Assembly: GCA_022393335.1 (NCBI GenBank)
Contig: JAJEKB010001322.1
Location: forward strand, 101,756-165,755
DNA length: 64,000 nt
Source of the DNA: Macrotrachela quadricornifera
Lineage: Eukaryota; Rotifera; Eurotatoria; Philodinida; Philodinidae
Reading direction: 5' to 3'
Within the stretch, counting starts at the first letter, position 1. Every line of letters starts with the position of its first letter. Below the pieces are notes generated by a model. It was given only the letters and a program-made list of their open reading frames with translations, was not told the origin of the DNA and ran no database searches. Positions 50,840-63,700 of the stretch are shown in pieces. The position numbers were made by a program, and so were the translations under genes.

Positions 50840-51586
50840 TTTTCCTTTGTTTTAGGAATAACGAAAGTATATTGTCCTTCTGTCTGTCTTTTTTTTTTGT
50901 GTCTCAAATAACTAACATACAAATAGTTTGCCTAAAAGAGAAGCTTGACACCTCTATTTTTGCGTGCATACTCGACCATTATGCGGATTATCTTGTTAAC
51001 TCTCTATCTTTCTCTCTTTCCTCTTCTCTATCCTTCTCCAACTAGTACGCATGTGCGAGTTCTCATATAAGTTGTCAATCGAATTTGTAACTACTCACTG
51101 TATGCATACAGGACCATTGATGGTAAAATCGAAATGATTTAAGGTGCATGTTGGAATCGAACTGCACCAAAAACAAATATAAATAAAGAAATTGAAGATG
51201 ACGATGATGATGGTGACGATAAAAAATGAATATTGTATATTTGATTTTATTGATCCAGAAGCAAAATAATAATAGTAATAAGAAGAAGACGAAGAGACTA
51301 TGATGATAATAATGGTACTTGTTTGAATTGTTGATTGCTCAATTTCGTATTGGTGCTTGTTTTCCGTCGTTGAAGCTTTGATGTCATGTTAGTTGTCGAT
51401 CGATGATGGTAGTGGTATTTGTGGCATCGTAGGTTTTTATCGCCGTTGTCGTTCTTAATCATCTGTGCGGTCGGTCGGTTTGCGGTTGTTGTTATGATTT
51501 GTTGTTTGAAAGACACAGCGAGACAACAGAGAGAAAGAAAGATGGAAAAAAAGAAAAAGAAATAATCGAAAGAAAAAGAAAAGAAA

Positions 51587-51625
51587 GTGTGTATGTGAGT
51601 GTGAGTGTGAGTGTGTGTGTGTGTG
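51587..51625. repeat. GT/GAGT microsatellite
   Basis: Mixed GTGA and GT units. A purine-rich GAAA tract precedes it (51529-51585). Confidence 0.85.
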
Positions 51626-52963
51626 GTTATCCCACAAAAGAGTTATAATAGAAGAACGAGTAAGATGAGCTTCTTTTCTATCACACACTAGAATTTATAT
51701 ACGAAAGTATAGACATCGCTTTCTTTTTAATACCTTCATCAGTAAAGAAAAAGAGAGAAAAAAAATGAGAGACAATATCATAGATTTTCCATTTTGTTGT
51801 TCATGTTGTTGCTTATAATCATCATTTTTAATTTTAGTGTATTATTGTTAAATATAAAGAATATAAAGAACAAAAAAAGTGAATACACAATAAAAACTGA
51901 TTTTCTTTTTCTATTGTCTTGCTTTTGTTATCACCGCTTTGCCTAATTGTCTACTGAAGACCTTGGCTCTCTTCGTTTACTCTCTAACGTAAAACCCAAC
52001 GATTGCATGATGGTCTTTTCCTCTCTTACTCTCATCATTGGGTCACGCCATAAAAGGCTTTGTTCTAATGATCGCTCTCTTATTTCTTTGGCTTCTTCGT
52101 TTTCTTCTATACTTTACTAGTCTCGTCATCACTACTAGCACTCTCATTTTCTCACTCTCTTTCTTCAATCATCATTGTCATCGAATTGGTACGGACGAAA
52201 GCGGAAAACAACAATCACTCATTCAACATGATCATCCGAATGCGATCTATGAGTATACATCCTCGTTTGTTCTTGTTAAGTGGATACTCACAATGATGAA
52301 TGCAACAAACGACGAAAAAAACGAAGTAGAAGAAGAAAAAAAAAAAGAACAAAGAAAGCGATGGATAGGGATAGATCAATGTCGTTTGCATCGAAGGATC
52401 GATTACAATGCGCACGTTTGCACTAAATTCAGTAACACAGTTTTTTTCCTATTAGTTCGGAAAAAAAGAAATAGAAAATCTAAATTATAAGAAAAAGAAA
52501 CGGTGATTATTATCACATTCATATCTTTTTTCTAATAACTAATCGAACTTGGTCTATTATCAATAATATTGTTTACAAATATTTGTTACCAGTATATTGA
52601 TGAATTATTCAATTATTTTTTTTTCTGGTATATTTTTAAGTCAAAAATAATTTTGTTCGAAATTATTCTCAATTATTCTTTTTTATCCATATTTAGATTA
52701 TATTTAATGACAGATTCTTATATATATTTATTTAACGCTCTATAATTCGTATTCATTAATGAATAGAAAGTACTATCATTATCTTTTTTTTCTAAATTAT
52801 ATATCTCATCAACAAAAAAATTGATATTTATCGACTTTCTTTTGTTATTTTTATACTTATATTACATACTGTTTTTTTAAGCTTATTTAGCTTCGTTATT
52901 TTGCGTTAGATTTATTATAATTTATATGCATATTCTATTTAAAAATGTAACAGATCAACATAC

Positions 52964-53027
52964 CTTCTTGGTCATTATGTTGCTCCGAACAGTAGCAACA
53001 AGAAATAGTATTGACTTTACCAGTCAT
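52964..53027 (-). other. Candidate distal first exon of the innexin
   Basis: ATG at 53027 reads MTGKVNTISCCYCSEQHNDQE plus G in 64 nt and ends at a GTATGT donor. Its phase matches the microexon at 50470 or the exon at 46841. The Cys-rich start differs from the other candidate N-termini. Confidence 0.4.
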
Positions 53028-53300
53028 TGAATATATATATATAGCTGTTCAGTAGTATATAATTCGCTGAAAATGTCAATGGCAAAATGGTTTCTATTAT
53101 CACTAGATGTACATACACTCTTATTCTCTCTATCTATACAAATATAAGTTATCAGAATAAGAACGATGGTACACACCAGGGTGCTAACTACTAAAGGATA
53201 AAACATGTAATAATCAGATGCAATGCTAGAGGCAATACTTTCTATACATTAAAAAAAAAAAAAACGACATTGATATTCAATAAATAAAAACAAAATAAAT

Positions 53301-54544
53301 TCATTTATTTGACATAAATAATTGTTGTTGTTTTGCTTGTTTTCGTTGTTCAAACCATAATATTTCATCAATATCATTATCGGATTCTGATGATTGTTCA
53401 TTTGATTGATTACGTTGTAATATTCGATTAATAATATTAATTGATTTTTGTTCGCATTGTATTTTATCTTTTTTTTCAGTTTCAAAATGACGTAAATCGA
53501 TATATACTGTTTTCTGCTAAAAGAAACAAAAAAAAATATCATAAATGCACATCTTTTTAAATGAAACTATTCTTATTTTCTTACAAATGTATTTGAATTT
53601 TTTTTCTAGTTATTACAAGATTTGATCTTATGTAAACAAAATGTTTTCTTTTGTCTTTTAGAATGATTGGTTATTTTCAAGTACAAAACTAAAGAGTATA
53701 AGATGCTAAGGGCATACACTTTGCACTTAAGAAAAATAGGGTATTATAACGTGTGAATGTATATGATATTTATATGGAAAATATGATTTGTTTGATATAT
53801 GTTAAAAGTTTTATACTTATTCTTGAATTCTTACATTTGATTGACTTACTTGTGATGATTCTAAATTTTTAAATGAACCATGTCTAGTCGTTCGTTGAGT
53901 TCTTTTATTAGTAGTATTATTATTAAATCTATTGGCTTGTTGTGTAAGACATTCTAGAATTTGATGATCATCACGAGGTATTGTATTTGATGATAATGAG
54001 GAATAAGGACTAGCTAGAAAATAAGATTTATCATAAATATTTTATTAAATTGAAAAAATATTATAAATTTACTTGTTGTTAATTGTGATCGATGATTTGT
54101 GAGTGTAAGATTTGGATCTTGTGTAATGTTATAATTATTAGTAAAGCATGTTAATTTATCAAAATCAATACTATTAAATAGATCCGTTGAAAGAATAGGT
54201 GGTCGAAATGATGATTCTTCAACTTGTGAATATTTGACAAAATTAGGTGAAGAAGACATTTGTAATTCAACATTAGATATTTGTTGTTCTGATATTTCAA
54301 CTTTAGGATGTAATGTAAGCAATGAATTGCTATTGGTATTTGATGAAGATTGAAGAAATGTATTAGTATTATCAATGGTATTTAATTCAATATTATCTTC
54401 TTCATTTTGATCATCACTATCAAAATTTAGACTTGGTAATTGAGATTGAACCTCTGAAAAAATTTGTTGAATTTGCGCTGAAGTATTTAATGAATTGATT
54501 GAAAGTTTTTTATCTTTTTCTGGAGGCATTGTGCTTGTTCGCAT
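53301..54544 (-). CDS. Unknown 283-aa Ser/Asn-rich protein, three exons
   Basis: Exons in reading order are 54073-54544, 53850-54013 and 53301-53516 (852 nt), with clean GT..AG junctions and consistent phase. I recognise no family. The first exon is Ser/Asn/Gln-rich with acidic patches (FDSDDQNEEDNIEL) and several small hydrophobic motifs (SFRPPILSTDLFNSIDFDKL). The middle exon ends in RTTRHGSFKNLESSQ, a basic kinase-type site. The last exon opens with KTVYIDLRHFE and ends in an acidic-then-Gln-rich helix (SDNDIDEILWFEQRKQAKQQ). It is probably a disordered intracellular protein. An in-frame Met6 (MPPEKDKK) is an alternative start. It lies immediately upstream of the most distal candidate innexin exon, on the same strand. 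Confidence 0.68.
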
Positions 54545-57500
54545 CTAAATTGATTACACACGTGATTACGTTTGAAGAATATTAGGTAGAGTCCAAGTTA
54601 TTCTATTCACCATTTTCGCTGTACAATCTATAGTGAAAACCGCAAAACATTATTTCTTATTATAAATTTAATAAATATATTGAATAATACAATTTGACTA
54701 AATTAAACATATTTCACAAAATTTCAAGAAACAAATTTTTACTATCTTTAAATTTGCGACAGTATAAATGTTTATAGGAGGTCGCTGGTTACCATCAATC
54801 GCAAACATATATTCTATTCTTACTTCTGGTATACGTATGGGATGTTTTATAAATTTTTTATCAAAGCATAGCACTTGAAATTATCTACAAAACCACATCG
54901 AACTAGGTCTAAAAACTGTTTGAGATATATTTGAAAAATAATGACAAAAAAAGGTTGTAAAAAGTAACCGGTTGAGTATAATGAATGGCTACGTGCTTTT
55001 CATTCCATTTTTTCATCACTTATTTCGCTCTATTAGAAAAAACAAAATATACTAAATGATGTAGCATGAAAAAGTCTACAATTTAGATGATACCACTTGT
55101 GTTATAATTGTAGGGGTTTTCACATAGTATCTTTCGCTTTGTTTTTTTCTTTTTAATAGAGCAAAATGGTAAAAATGAGATACAAAATGTCATAATTCAT
55201 AATGCCTATCCTATTACTTTTTTACTGCTGTTTTATATTTCTGTTTTTCATCTTCTTTCAAATATATCCAAAATGATTTTTAGATCTAGTCAGATATGGC
55301 TGTGGAGAGCATTTCATATAGCTTCGTTTGTTTCATTCAATCCTATAGAATTCCTCGGTTGTCCGATCCCATGGATGGAATAGGATGAGATGGCATTGTC
55401 CCATCCCATGCGAAACTCTAATATATATAGGAGATAATAAAACGATTGATATTTTACAAAAATCCGTTTTAAATGAAAAATGTGCTGGATGATGACATCT
55501 TTTATACTTTCAACAACTTTAGACATTACAAAAGGTTAATATGAACAAAAATGTATTTTTAGTTCTATTTGAATTTTAGAATAGTTCTGATAAATTTAAT
55601 TGAATATTTAGCAATACTTTGACCTTGAACATGTTCCCAGTCTATTCTTTATGCTAAGTATAATCAATATTATTCTCTTTGAGCTAGAATTATTTCATAA
55701 TCTGATTAAAAAAGAAGATTATATCTATATAAGATTTAATTAAAAAAATAAGTGTTTCTAATGATATCCTTTATTTGTAATTGAAAGATTGAGACTATTT
55801 TCTACTTTAATAAGCCTATTTATTGCTAGTATGTTAAGTGCAGTATTGAGTACAATTTCAATAGAAATGAATAGTATCAATAATTCTTATTCTTGAAATT
55901 ATTGTATAATAAGAAACAGATAATTGTTTGGAAAGATTTTATGTAAATTTGTATATTATAAAACAATAATTTTGATATGATGTTTTCTTCTGTACCTCTA
56001 CTTATTGGTTTAATGACAATGATATTAATATTGCTTGCGTCTTATGTAGACGATCATGTTTTTTCTTTGTGTTATTTTTACTTGAATGTTTTTGGAGGAT
56101 GGATAAACAACTGAGTGATTATATTGATTAAAAATGTTACTATTGATCGTTTATAGGTTTTTCCTGAATTATCCTTGATAGATTTTTACTATGTTTGATA
56201 TTTTAAATATGATTTTTGATAGTAACTAACGTTTTTTTCGATATATGTAATGTAATAAACTCTTCATGATGTTTTATATTTATTACTTTTTTGGTGTACT
56301 CAGAACATTTATATTCAATAGATTTTGGTTTTTTATAATAAAGTAAATATTGATTTGAATACCAGAATTGAAATAATCCGAAAATAGTAAACAAATTATC
56401 GTTGATAACAGAAAAACATCTAGTTCGTTGTTATTGATCAAGTATAAGATTTATAATTTCGTACTTAATTAATGAATTTGTTTCTTTTCTTATATATATG
56501 TAGATATCTACAATATTGAAAACAGATTATATTCATACAAAGAAATTTTGTAGGTACTTTATCTCTACTTTTTTTCTTGCAGTATATATCGCGTTATTTG
56601 TAGTAAAATGACGGTTCATTTCTGATCATTATGTTTGTACTTTTTGTTGTCTACTTTAGTATATTTAAACATTTCAACACATAGATGTATATATCAGTGA
56701 CTCTTGTGTTTGTTGTATTGGGTTTTTTTTCTAGAAGATGATGAAAATAAAATGGATAGTTTCTGTCAAAAGCGTTATCAATGAATATAGAATACATTGT
56801 AGTATACGAAAAAGTGTTTTTTCAAACTGCCAGTTTTTCTTTTGGTTAGATATAGAGATCAAAAGATTTATAGAAATTCAATAAGAAAATCCGTTCTTTA
56901 TTTAAATAAAAGCAAATAATATCTCGGATTCATAATAATTTCATCATTTTTAAATGATACTTTTTGTAATGATCTATATAATATGGTCTAGCATGTACAA
57001 GACAAAATTCTGAGATATATTGTTAGAAACAACTTCGAGCTTCGATGTTTACAATTTGAATTGTCCTCAACAATTAACAGTTATAATAAAAAAATGAGGT
57101 CCTAACTCTTTTCGTTTAGCCAACAGACAAGCAAAAGAGGACTGAGACAAATTATCAATCAACAATGCTTAAAGTAATGACCCTTTTCTTCTTATAGAAA
57201 AATATTTGAGCTAGAACATTTATGAACTATACGGTAGAGTTAAAAAAAAGGGATAAGACCCTTCTTTTAACATTTTCTAAAATCACTAACAGAAATTCAT
57301 TATTTTATGAAATGAAGATAATCGGATTCCAAATGAGATTATCACTAGGAAGAATATTCGAAAATACTGTAAAAAAAGCTAATCAAATATTCTTTAGCGT
57401 TTTTATTTAAAATCCAAGCAAAAAAAACTGATGAAGGAATCATCTTACTGAACCAAAATCGAGAAATAAACATGGTCATTTTTAATGTCTTTCTTTCATC

Positions 57501-57697
57501 AAATAGATGCAAATAACTCTAATATTCATCTTTCCATATTCTTGCTTGAACAAAACTTTAATAATCAATTCCGTTATTTATCGAAAAAAAAAAGAATATC
57601 TTAGAATATGTCTTATTTTATGTTTATCAAAATACGAAAACAATCGTCAATAAGCAAATAAAAAAAAATCATTTTTTTATAATTCTTATAAATTAAA
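54545..57697. other. Gene-free 3.1 kb spacer
   Basis: Contains an inverted repeat (55021-55168) and a GC-richer patch near 55330-55425 with repeated GATGG/CCCAT words (for example atcccatggatgg), possibly a decayed repeat. No coding frame was supported. Confidence 0.45.
55021..55168. repeat. Palindromic (hairpin) repeat, possible MITE
   Basis: The arm at 55021-55084 and the reverse complement of 55101-55168 share TCTATTA, GATG/TA..ATG-GAAAA and CTACAATT, leaving a loop of under 20 bp. The structure would fold over most of its length. Confidence 0.5.
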
Positions 57698-58972
57698 TCA
57701 TAAATCATCTGCTTGTAATTCATCATTAACAATCGATTCATTATTATTATTATTTTTAGATTTTGTAAATGTACGATGAAGTTTGTCTTGAATACGTTTA
57801 TTAGTTTGTTCGGAAGATGAAAATGGTTCAATTTGATTATTGCTTGAATTTATTGTATCATTTTCTTCAATATTATCCAAATAAGGTCGTAAAATAAATA
57901 GTTCATAAAAAAATTGTTTTAATGGTTCACATGTATATAAACATATAACAAATGGAAGTAGAATACAACGAATATTAAATATAAATAACATAAATTTAAG
58001 TGATATATATTGTGTATCTGAATTATTATTATTTTCATCATCAACAATAAAATGAAAAAAAAGTAAAATAAATTCTATTATAATAATACATAATGAAAGT
58101 GAAAAATAAAATTTCGTATTTATACTAAATTGTAATAATGAACGTTGTTGTTGAATACGTGATAAATAATATTGATGAATAATAATAATTATTAAAATAA
58201 GAATAATTATAATTAATGCTAAATATTCAAACCAATATTGTATAACATAAAATGAAAGAAATTTTGCATATGTATCAATATTCATTGAGTAAAAACAATG
58301 TTTAAATATAATATTACGATCTGTTGAATTATTACTTTTATCTGATATATCAGTAGCTGTATCATCATCATCATCGTCGTTATTATTCATTAATTGTTGT
58401 ACTAAAGATTTATTTCGTGGAATTAATTTTAAAACGTCATATAATCGATAAGATAAGATAAATATTGTACCAAATAATATAAATAATATAAATATTCGAT
58501 GAAATAATTGACGATAATTAATTGTACGTAAAAAAAATTTTGATAAAATTTTACGACATAATCGTTCAATACTAAATAATAATGTTAAATAAATTCCAAT
58601 TGGTTTAGCAAATGATGATATATAAATAATAAAACGACATGAATGATATGATAAATTTGGTTCACCTGTATTACTTATTATATATGCTTGAATATAAAGA
58701 CAACACATATTTGATAAACATACAATACAAATAATAAGAAAATGTATTGTACGACTTGTACGAAGAGATGTTGGTGCAAATATAAATAGTAATGGAAGAA
58801 TTAATGAAAAAATTAATCCTATTGACCATGTTAAAAGATAATTATGAAAAAAAACTATTGAAAGAAATCGATCTATTGAACGATAACCAATATAATATGA
58901 TTTCTATATATGAAATATTATTTTAAAATTTAAGTTAAAATATTATTTACTTACAGCTGCTACCCAATCCAT
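57698..58972 (-). CDS. Seven-transmembrane receptor, class-A-like orphan GPCR
   Basis: A tiny first exon 58955-58972 (MDWVAA) joins 57698-58903 in phase (407 aa). Hydrophobic segments lie at about 31-50, 57-77, 96-116, 142-163, 224-249, 271-293 and 307-329. Cys95 at the top of TM3 and Cys208 in the second extracellular loop would form the conserved disulfide. ERLCR (119-123) ends TM3 in the place of DRY. TM7 has LLPFVICLYTCEPLKQFF instead of a clean NPxxY, then helix 8 and a 75-residue Ser/Asn-rich tail. The second extracellular loop carries an Asp run (NNNDDDDD) and N-x-S/T sites. The ligand is unknown; invertebrate peptide-receptor-like proteins are the best guess. Confidence 0.8.
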
Positions 58973-59205
58973 TGTGATAGTTTATTTGCAAATGTTTTGT
59001 TTCTATTTGTATTGTGAAGAAAGTGAAAAATAAAAAAGAGAGAAATAGATAAGAATATTGATGATAATTTTAATTGAAATGAAATTTGAGAGAAATCATG
59101 ATGATATATGAGAACTAATTCTATATTATCAATCTATTGTTTTATCAATATTTAATGATTTAATAGTGTAAAGTACACAGATAGTTTAATACTCATTTTT
59201 TTAAA

Positions 59206-59454
59206 ATGAAGACAGTAAATATTATATGTATTTTTTTTTTATTGAATGACATCATTTCATATTATTTTCTTCTCACTATCCGAAAGCGTTTATGTACTTG
59301 CTTCAACAAAGAAATTACAAATTCGTACGATGGTATTGTACAGAAAAAGGATCAGCACAATATATTATCAACTATATGTTGCACAAAAAGTAAAAATGAT
59401 AGAAATGAATATGTATGTGCAAATGAAGATTGTAGTAGTTCTTTGAAGTCATAA
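59206..59454 (+). CDS. Possible small Cys-containing secreted or membrane peptide (weak)
   Basis: 82-codon frame starting with a hydrophobic stretch (MKTVNIICIFFLLND, then SYYFLL) and followed by Cys residues in CTCF, ICCTK, VCANEDC. There is no TATA box or splice support, and a long frame also exists in another phase over the same bases. It could be chance or a fragment. Confidence 0.2.
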   Translation: MKTVNIICIFFLLNDIISYYFLLTIRKRLCTCFNKEITNSYDGIVQKKDQHNILSTICCTKSKNDRNEYVCANEDCSSSLKS

Positions 59455-59920
59455 GGTATTACAGCATATGTAAAAGTTTATGCAAAATTGTGGCTGAAGA
59501 AACAGAATATTACACAGTTTAATGATTAAAGTCTGCCTATGACTAGCTGTGAAGTATGATAACGGTTGCTGAGAATAGATCTGTTTCTGATGTAGAAGTA
59601 ACAGTCTGATGGATATTGCAATGGAACCTTTCTACATGATATTTATTTGACGAATTGGACTCCATCACTCATTGTATGTTTGTGTAGTCGTTTGTTTTGT
59701 GCTTTATTCTTTTATTTTTGAGCTATTTTATTTTGTTTGGCAATTCTGTTTGTTCTTTATCCGAAGCGAGTCCCTAGTACTGACGTTTCTACTCCCTATT
59801 CGAACATATATATTTATTCATAAAATGATTTAATCTTTATTTTTTTGCTTTCTATCCTATTTTCATTGTTTTTATTTCCAGTATTTCATCAAGTAAAGAT
59901 TCGCTTCATATAATTGGTGA

Positions 59921-60710
59921 TCATTTATTTTGTCCCAAAATCACTTCATCTCCTTTCATTTCGTCTCATATATTATGTCCTTCTTTACTTTTGTCTCTGT
60001 TCGTTCTTAGATGGTTAGGTAACTTTAAGAAAAGACAAGAAAAAAAAAAGAAATATTTGTCATGATTTGCATCATCTTCAAATGTGATCATCAAGATCTT
60101 CGCTCATTATCTATATGATTATGCGTATGAACTTAAATTCTTCTCCTTTTCTCATATTGTTACTCATGCGTCATGGATCTTTCCCTTTTGTCATATATGT
60201 GTGTGATGGACTTTTCCTTTCTTATTTATCAAATATGGAATTTTCCCCTCCTGTTATGATCCTATTTATATCCGTTGGATTGTTACGAAGAGAGAGATTC
60301 ATGGAGAAATAAACTCAAGTGGGATTTGGAACTAACAATATCTACACTGGGATCTCATTTACCATGTACCTCTTTTCTCTTTTGCTAGTGAGCTAAGCGG
60401 TGCTATTCGCACGACTTGATAGTTGATATTGAAATTTTGAACAGTAAAAGAGAAAAATTGATTTTATAATGGATTTGTTTACACAGAACATCGTATGACT
60501 AGGGAAAAAAACATTTTTCGATGTGAAAACCGCGACTGCACGAGTAAATGTTAGTGATGAAGATCTTCCAATTTAAGTTGGATTTTGAATTATTTTCAGA
60601 TCGTTGTCGAGACAAAATGAAATTAGAACAAAAAAGGCAGTGGACCAAATGTATGGGACGAAATGAATGGTGCGAAACGTAATGGAACGAAATGATAGGG
60701 TGCCAAGCCA
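59921..60710. repeat. Degenerate inverted-repeat element
   Basis: 59921-60005 and the reverse complement of 60605-60710 share several copies of TTCATTTCGTCYCATA and GTCC-type words, so units of roughly 15 bp (GGACNAAATG) occur in opposite orientation at both ends. This fits a MITE with subterminal repeats. Boundaries are uncertain. Confidence 0.4.
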
Positions 60711-63700
60711 GGCTATATAGTATCTATTATGATTAAATTTCTCCATAGCCATCCATTACTGTCATAAGCCATCTCATCTATGATTATTGGCTAACATCTG
60801 CTAAAGCAAACGTTTTTTAGGTCTAAGTGGAAATTTTCATACCTAGATATAATTAATCTTTTCGCGGCAAACGTACTATATATATATATATCACTTTGAG
60901 TATTTCTCTAAATCCGGAGATGTTATATATTTTAAATCAATCAGAAGTGAGTAGAAATACCCTATAGAGAAATTTTTCTGTTTTAACATAGTAAATTATC
61001 AGTATTTTGAACACATTGAAAATATCCATATATACTGTATTTGGTAATTTTCAATATTACATAGCAGACTTTTCTCTCGCTTTATCATATATTCTTTATT
61101 GGGATCATTCCTAAACATTCCAATATGTCTATCTTGACATTTTTTTCTATTCTTATGTACACATATACATATACGGAGACGCTCATGTTATCCTTTTAAC
61201 TATATCTTAAATACAGCTGCTTAAAGAAAATATCATGTGTGCCCTCTCATATAATAAAACATGAAAAAACAGTTAAAAATACAAGATATCAGCACGTAGA
61301 ATGTGATATTGGGTTATGCGCAATTGATTATCTTCAAGTTTATTCTGCCTTGAAATACTCTTGCTAATGCTCCTTAAGCGACTAAACATCTGTTTTTCAC
61401 TTTAGTAAAAAACTTAGCTCTTTCAAAAAAAGTTCCCATTTCCAACGAATTAATAAAATGACATTACGTTTTTAATTTAATATCATTCATTGATTTATCA
61501 ATACAGAAATTTTTATATTTCGTAAGAAAAAATCGTTTGATTTATGTTTATATAATATCATTATAAAGGTTCAAATTTGTTGTTATTGTTTCGTTACATT
61601 GGATGACATTGATATCATCAATCTAACGAAATTCAATACATTTTTAAATGATTTTCTAACATTGCCTATCATGAACATTAAAGAATGGACTGATGGATAG
61701 AACACTAAAAAAATCTAAAACTGTCAGGATAAAGTTATGATTGTTAGAAAATATCGATGTGTTAACAATATGAATTATATTTGATCAAGATTTCTTCAGA
61801 ATACATACAAAATAATTAATTATGTAATGATCGGTTTTATTTATATATAAATATTAGTAAAAAATTTGAATTTGATAAATAAAAATGCAAATTTTATCAA
61901 GAAAAAGAAATAATTTTTCCTAGTGTAAAGAATAATTTAATATAAGAAAAATAAAAGTAAACAAATAAAAAAAATCACCAAGTAAATAAGAAGAAAACCG
62001 AAAGATTATTATATTAGAATTCAAAGAATGAAAATGAAAATGCAATTATTGCACTAACAAAATGGATCTCGCATTTGCTGGTCTCCCTCCATTTTTTTTT
62101 CTTTCCTTACCGATCAGTTCAAGTTTTTTCTTTACTTCTGATGATGATTCATAATATTTCGAATGTATAACCATATCAACAAGATTAAATTAAGGACGAA
62201 TTTTGATTAATTGATCAATCGTTGATAATATTTGATGATATTGCCAAAATTTTTAATAAATCATAATGTTCCATCATCTTTGATTATTATATTAACTGTC
62301 TCTAAGTCGTTGTTTGTAGAAGATGTCAATGACATCAGAACATATTTTTATTCTTATACTTACTTTTTAATTTAATTTACTATTTTTTAAATATATTAAC
62401 AAACTTAATTATTTAAATAACGATACATCCATTTACTATTGATCTATCGATCGATTTGGACGATTTTTGTTTTATATGTTAGTTTCCTAAATATATCTCA
62501 TGTTCACATCGAATTTCAGTTCTCTAGGTCATAGTATTGCTAAGTTATGAATTGTCACACTGAAAAAAAATCGAATTATTCAAAGATAGGCAACCAAAAG
62601 AAAAGAAAAAAAAAGATAACAAACAATCTATTTTATAGAGACTGAAGTGCTCTATGGAATTACGTATTTCGTATTTCTCTCGTTTCACACCCATTCAAGC
62701 GAAATACTTTGTAATAGACACTTACTCATTTTCGTGTAGAACAACATTGTTTTTCAATTTTCTTCGCGTATCTACGAGTAGGCGAAAAATGAAAGTATTC
62801 AAAATAAAAGCGTTGTGCCGCAAAACAAATTGATAAAAAAAAAATATTTCTTCTAAGTAATTTTCCTTTTAGGTAAAAAAAAAAGTGAGCTTTTTAATAT
62901 TGATACTTAACAAAGGACCTCCCTAGACATATCTTTATGAATATCAACCTTGTGCATGCTTCTATTACTAATAAAAAATCGACTCACATACTAGAGTCGT
63001 AATGAAAATACTCAATTTTTAGTTCGGTTACGTTACTTGTGGACTATGCTGCACATAAAAATAAAAAAAAAACAAATTTTTATATTACAGAGACAATACG
63101 AAATTCAAAAATTTGACTACAAAAAAAATTAAATATAGGTTGTTTGTACGTTGTAGAAATTCTACTCTCATTTAAACGAATGTTCTATGTAATTCTAGTA
63201 GTCTTTTCATTAAAAGATAAAAAAATCGAAAAAAAAAACTTTTCAGCTGATAAATCACAAATTAAAATCAATATATTTCATTTTCAATAATTTAAATCCT
63301 GCCTCGATTGTTTTTTTTGAATCAATATCTCACTATGAGGACATTTTTTTTTCTTATAAAAGTACTCAGTTAACCTATTTTCTAAGAATATTTAATAATG
63401 TCTATGCAACTAATTGTAAATGAACAATAAATAAAAAAAAAATTTAAATTTTGAAGTAGGAAATCTCATAAATATGATTTGATTTTTTTCTCAATAAATT
63501 TACACTCAAAATAGTTTTAATATTATTTTTATGAATAAAAAGCCGAGAAGTTTCATACATGAAATACAAGATCAGTCATGTAAATAATCATTAAATTGAA
63601 GAAAAAATAATAAAAAAACAACTAAAGTACATCATGATATAATTCAATAGATTTATTCCATGATAAATATCAAAGATTAGGTCAAACATGTACATCTTAA

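Noticed and set aside
51129..51170. tRNA-like T-arm word (GTTCGATTCC on the minus strand)
   Set aside because: No matching acceptor stem, D-arm or anticodon arm at the right distance; it is a local palindrome.
51136..51229. Coding-looking plus-strand tail (GACWNRTAPK... then acidic Asp run to TGA at 51227-51229)
   Set aside because: An in-frame TAA lies directly before it and no supported upstream exon was found. At best it is a fragment.
51981..52008. Further ATG mini-exon with a compatible donor (MQSLGFTLE), and similar ones at 51099-51117, 48663-48693 and about 48221 (MINFCKF)
   Set aside because: Phases would fit the innexin, but the exons are very short and such ATG-donor pairs are expected by chance in this much AT-rich DNA. 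Not listed as features.
52038..52490. 150-codon plus-strand frame with a hydrophobic N-terminal half
   Set aside because: Codon use (many C-ending codons, Lys/Glu homopolymers) is unlike the host genes. It lies in a pyrimidine/purine-tract region and has no recognisable domain or promoter. It may be chance.
60115..60312. Plus-strand hydrophobic 65-codon frame
   Set aside because: Lies inside the degenerate inverted-repeat element and has no supporting signal.
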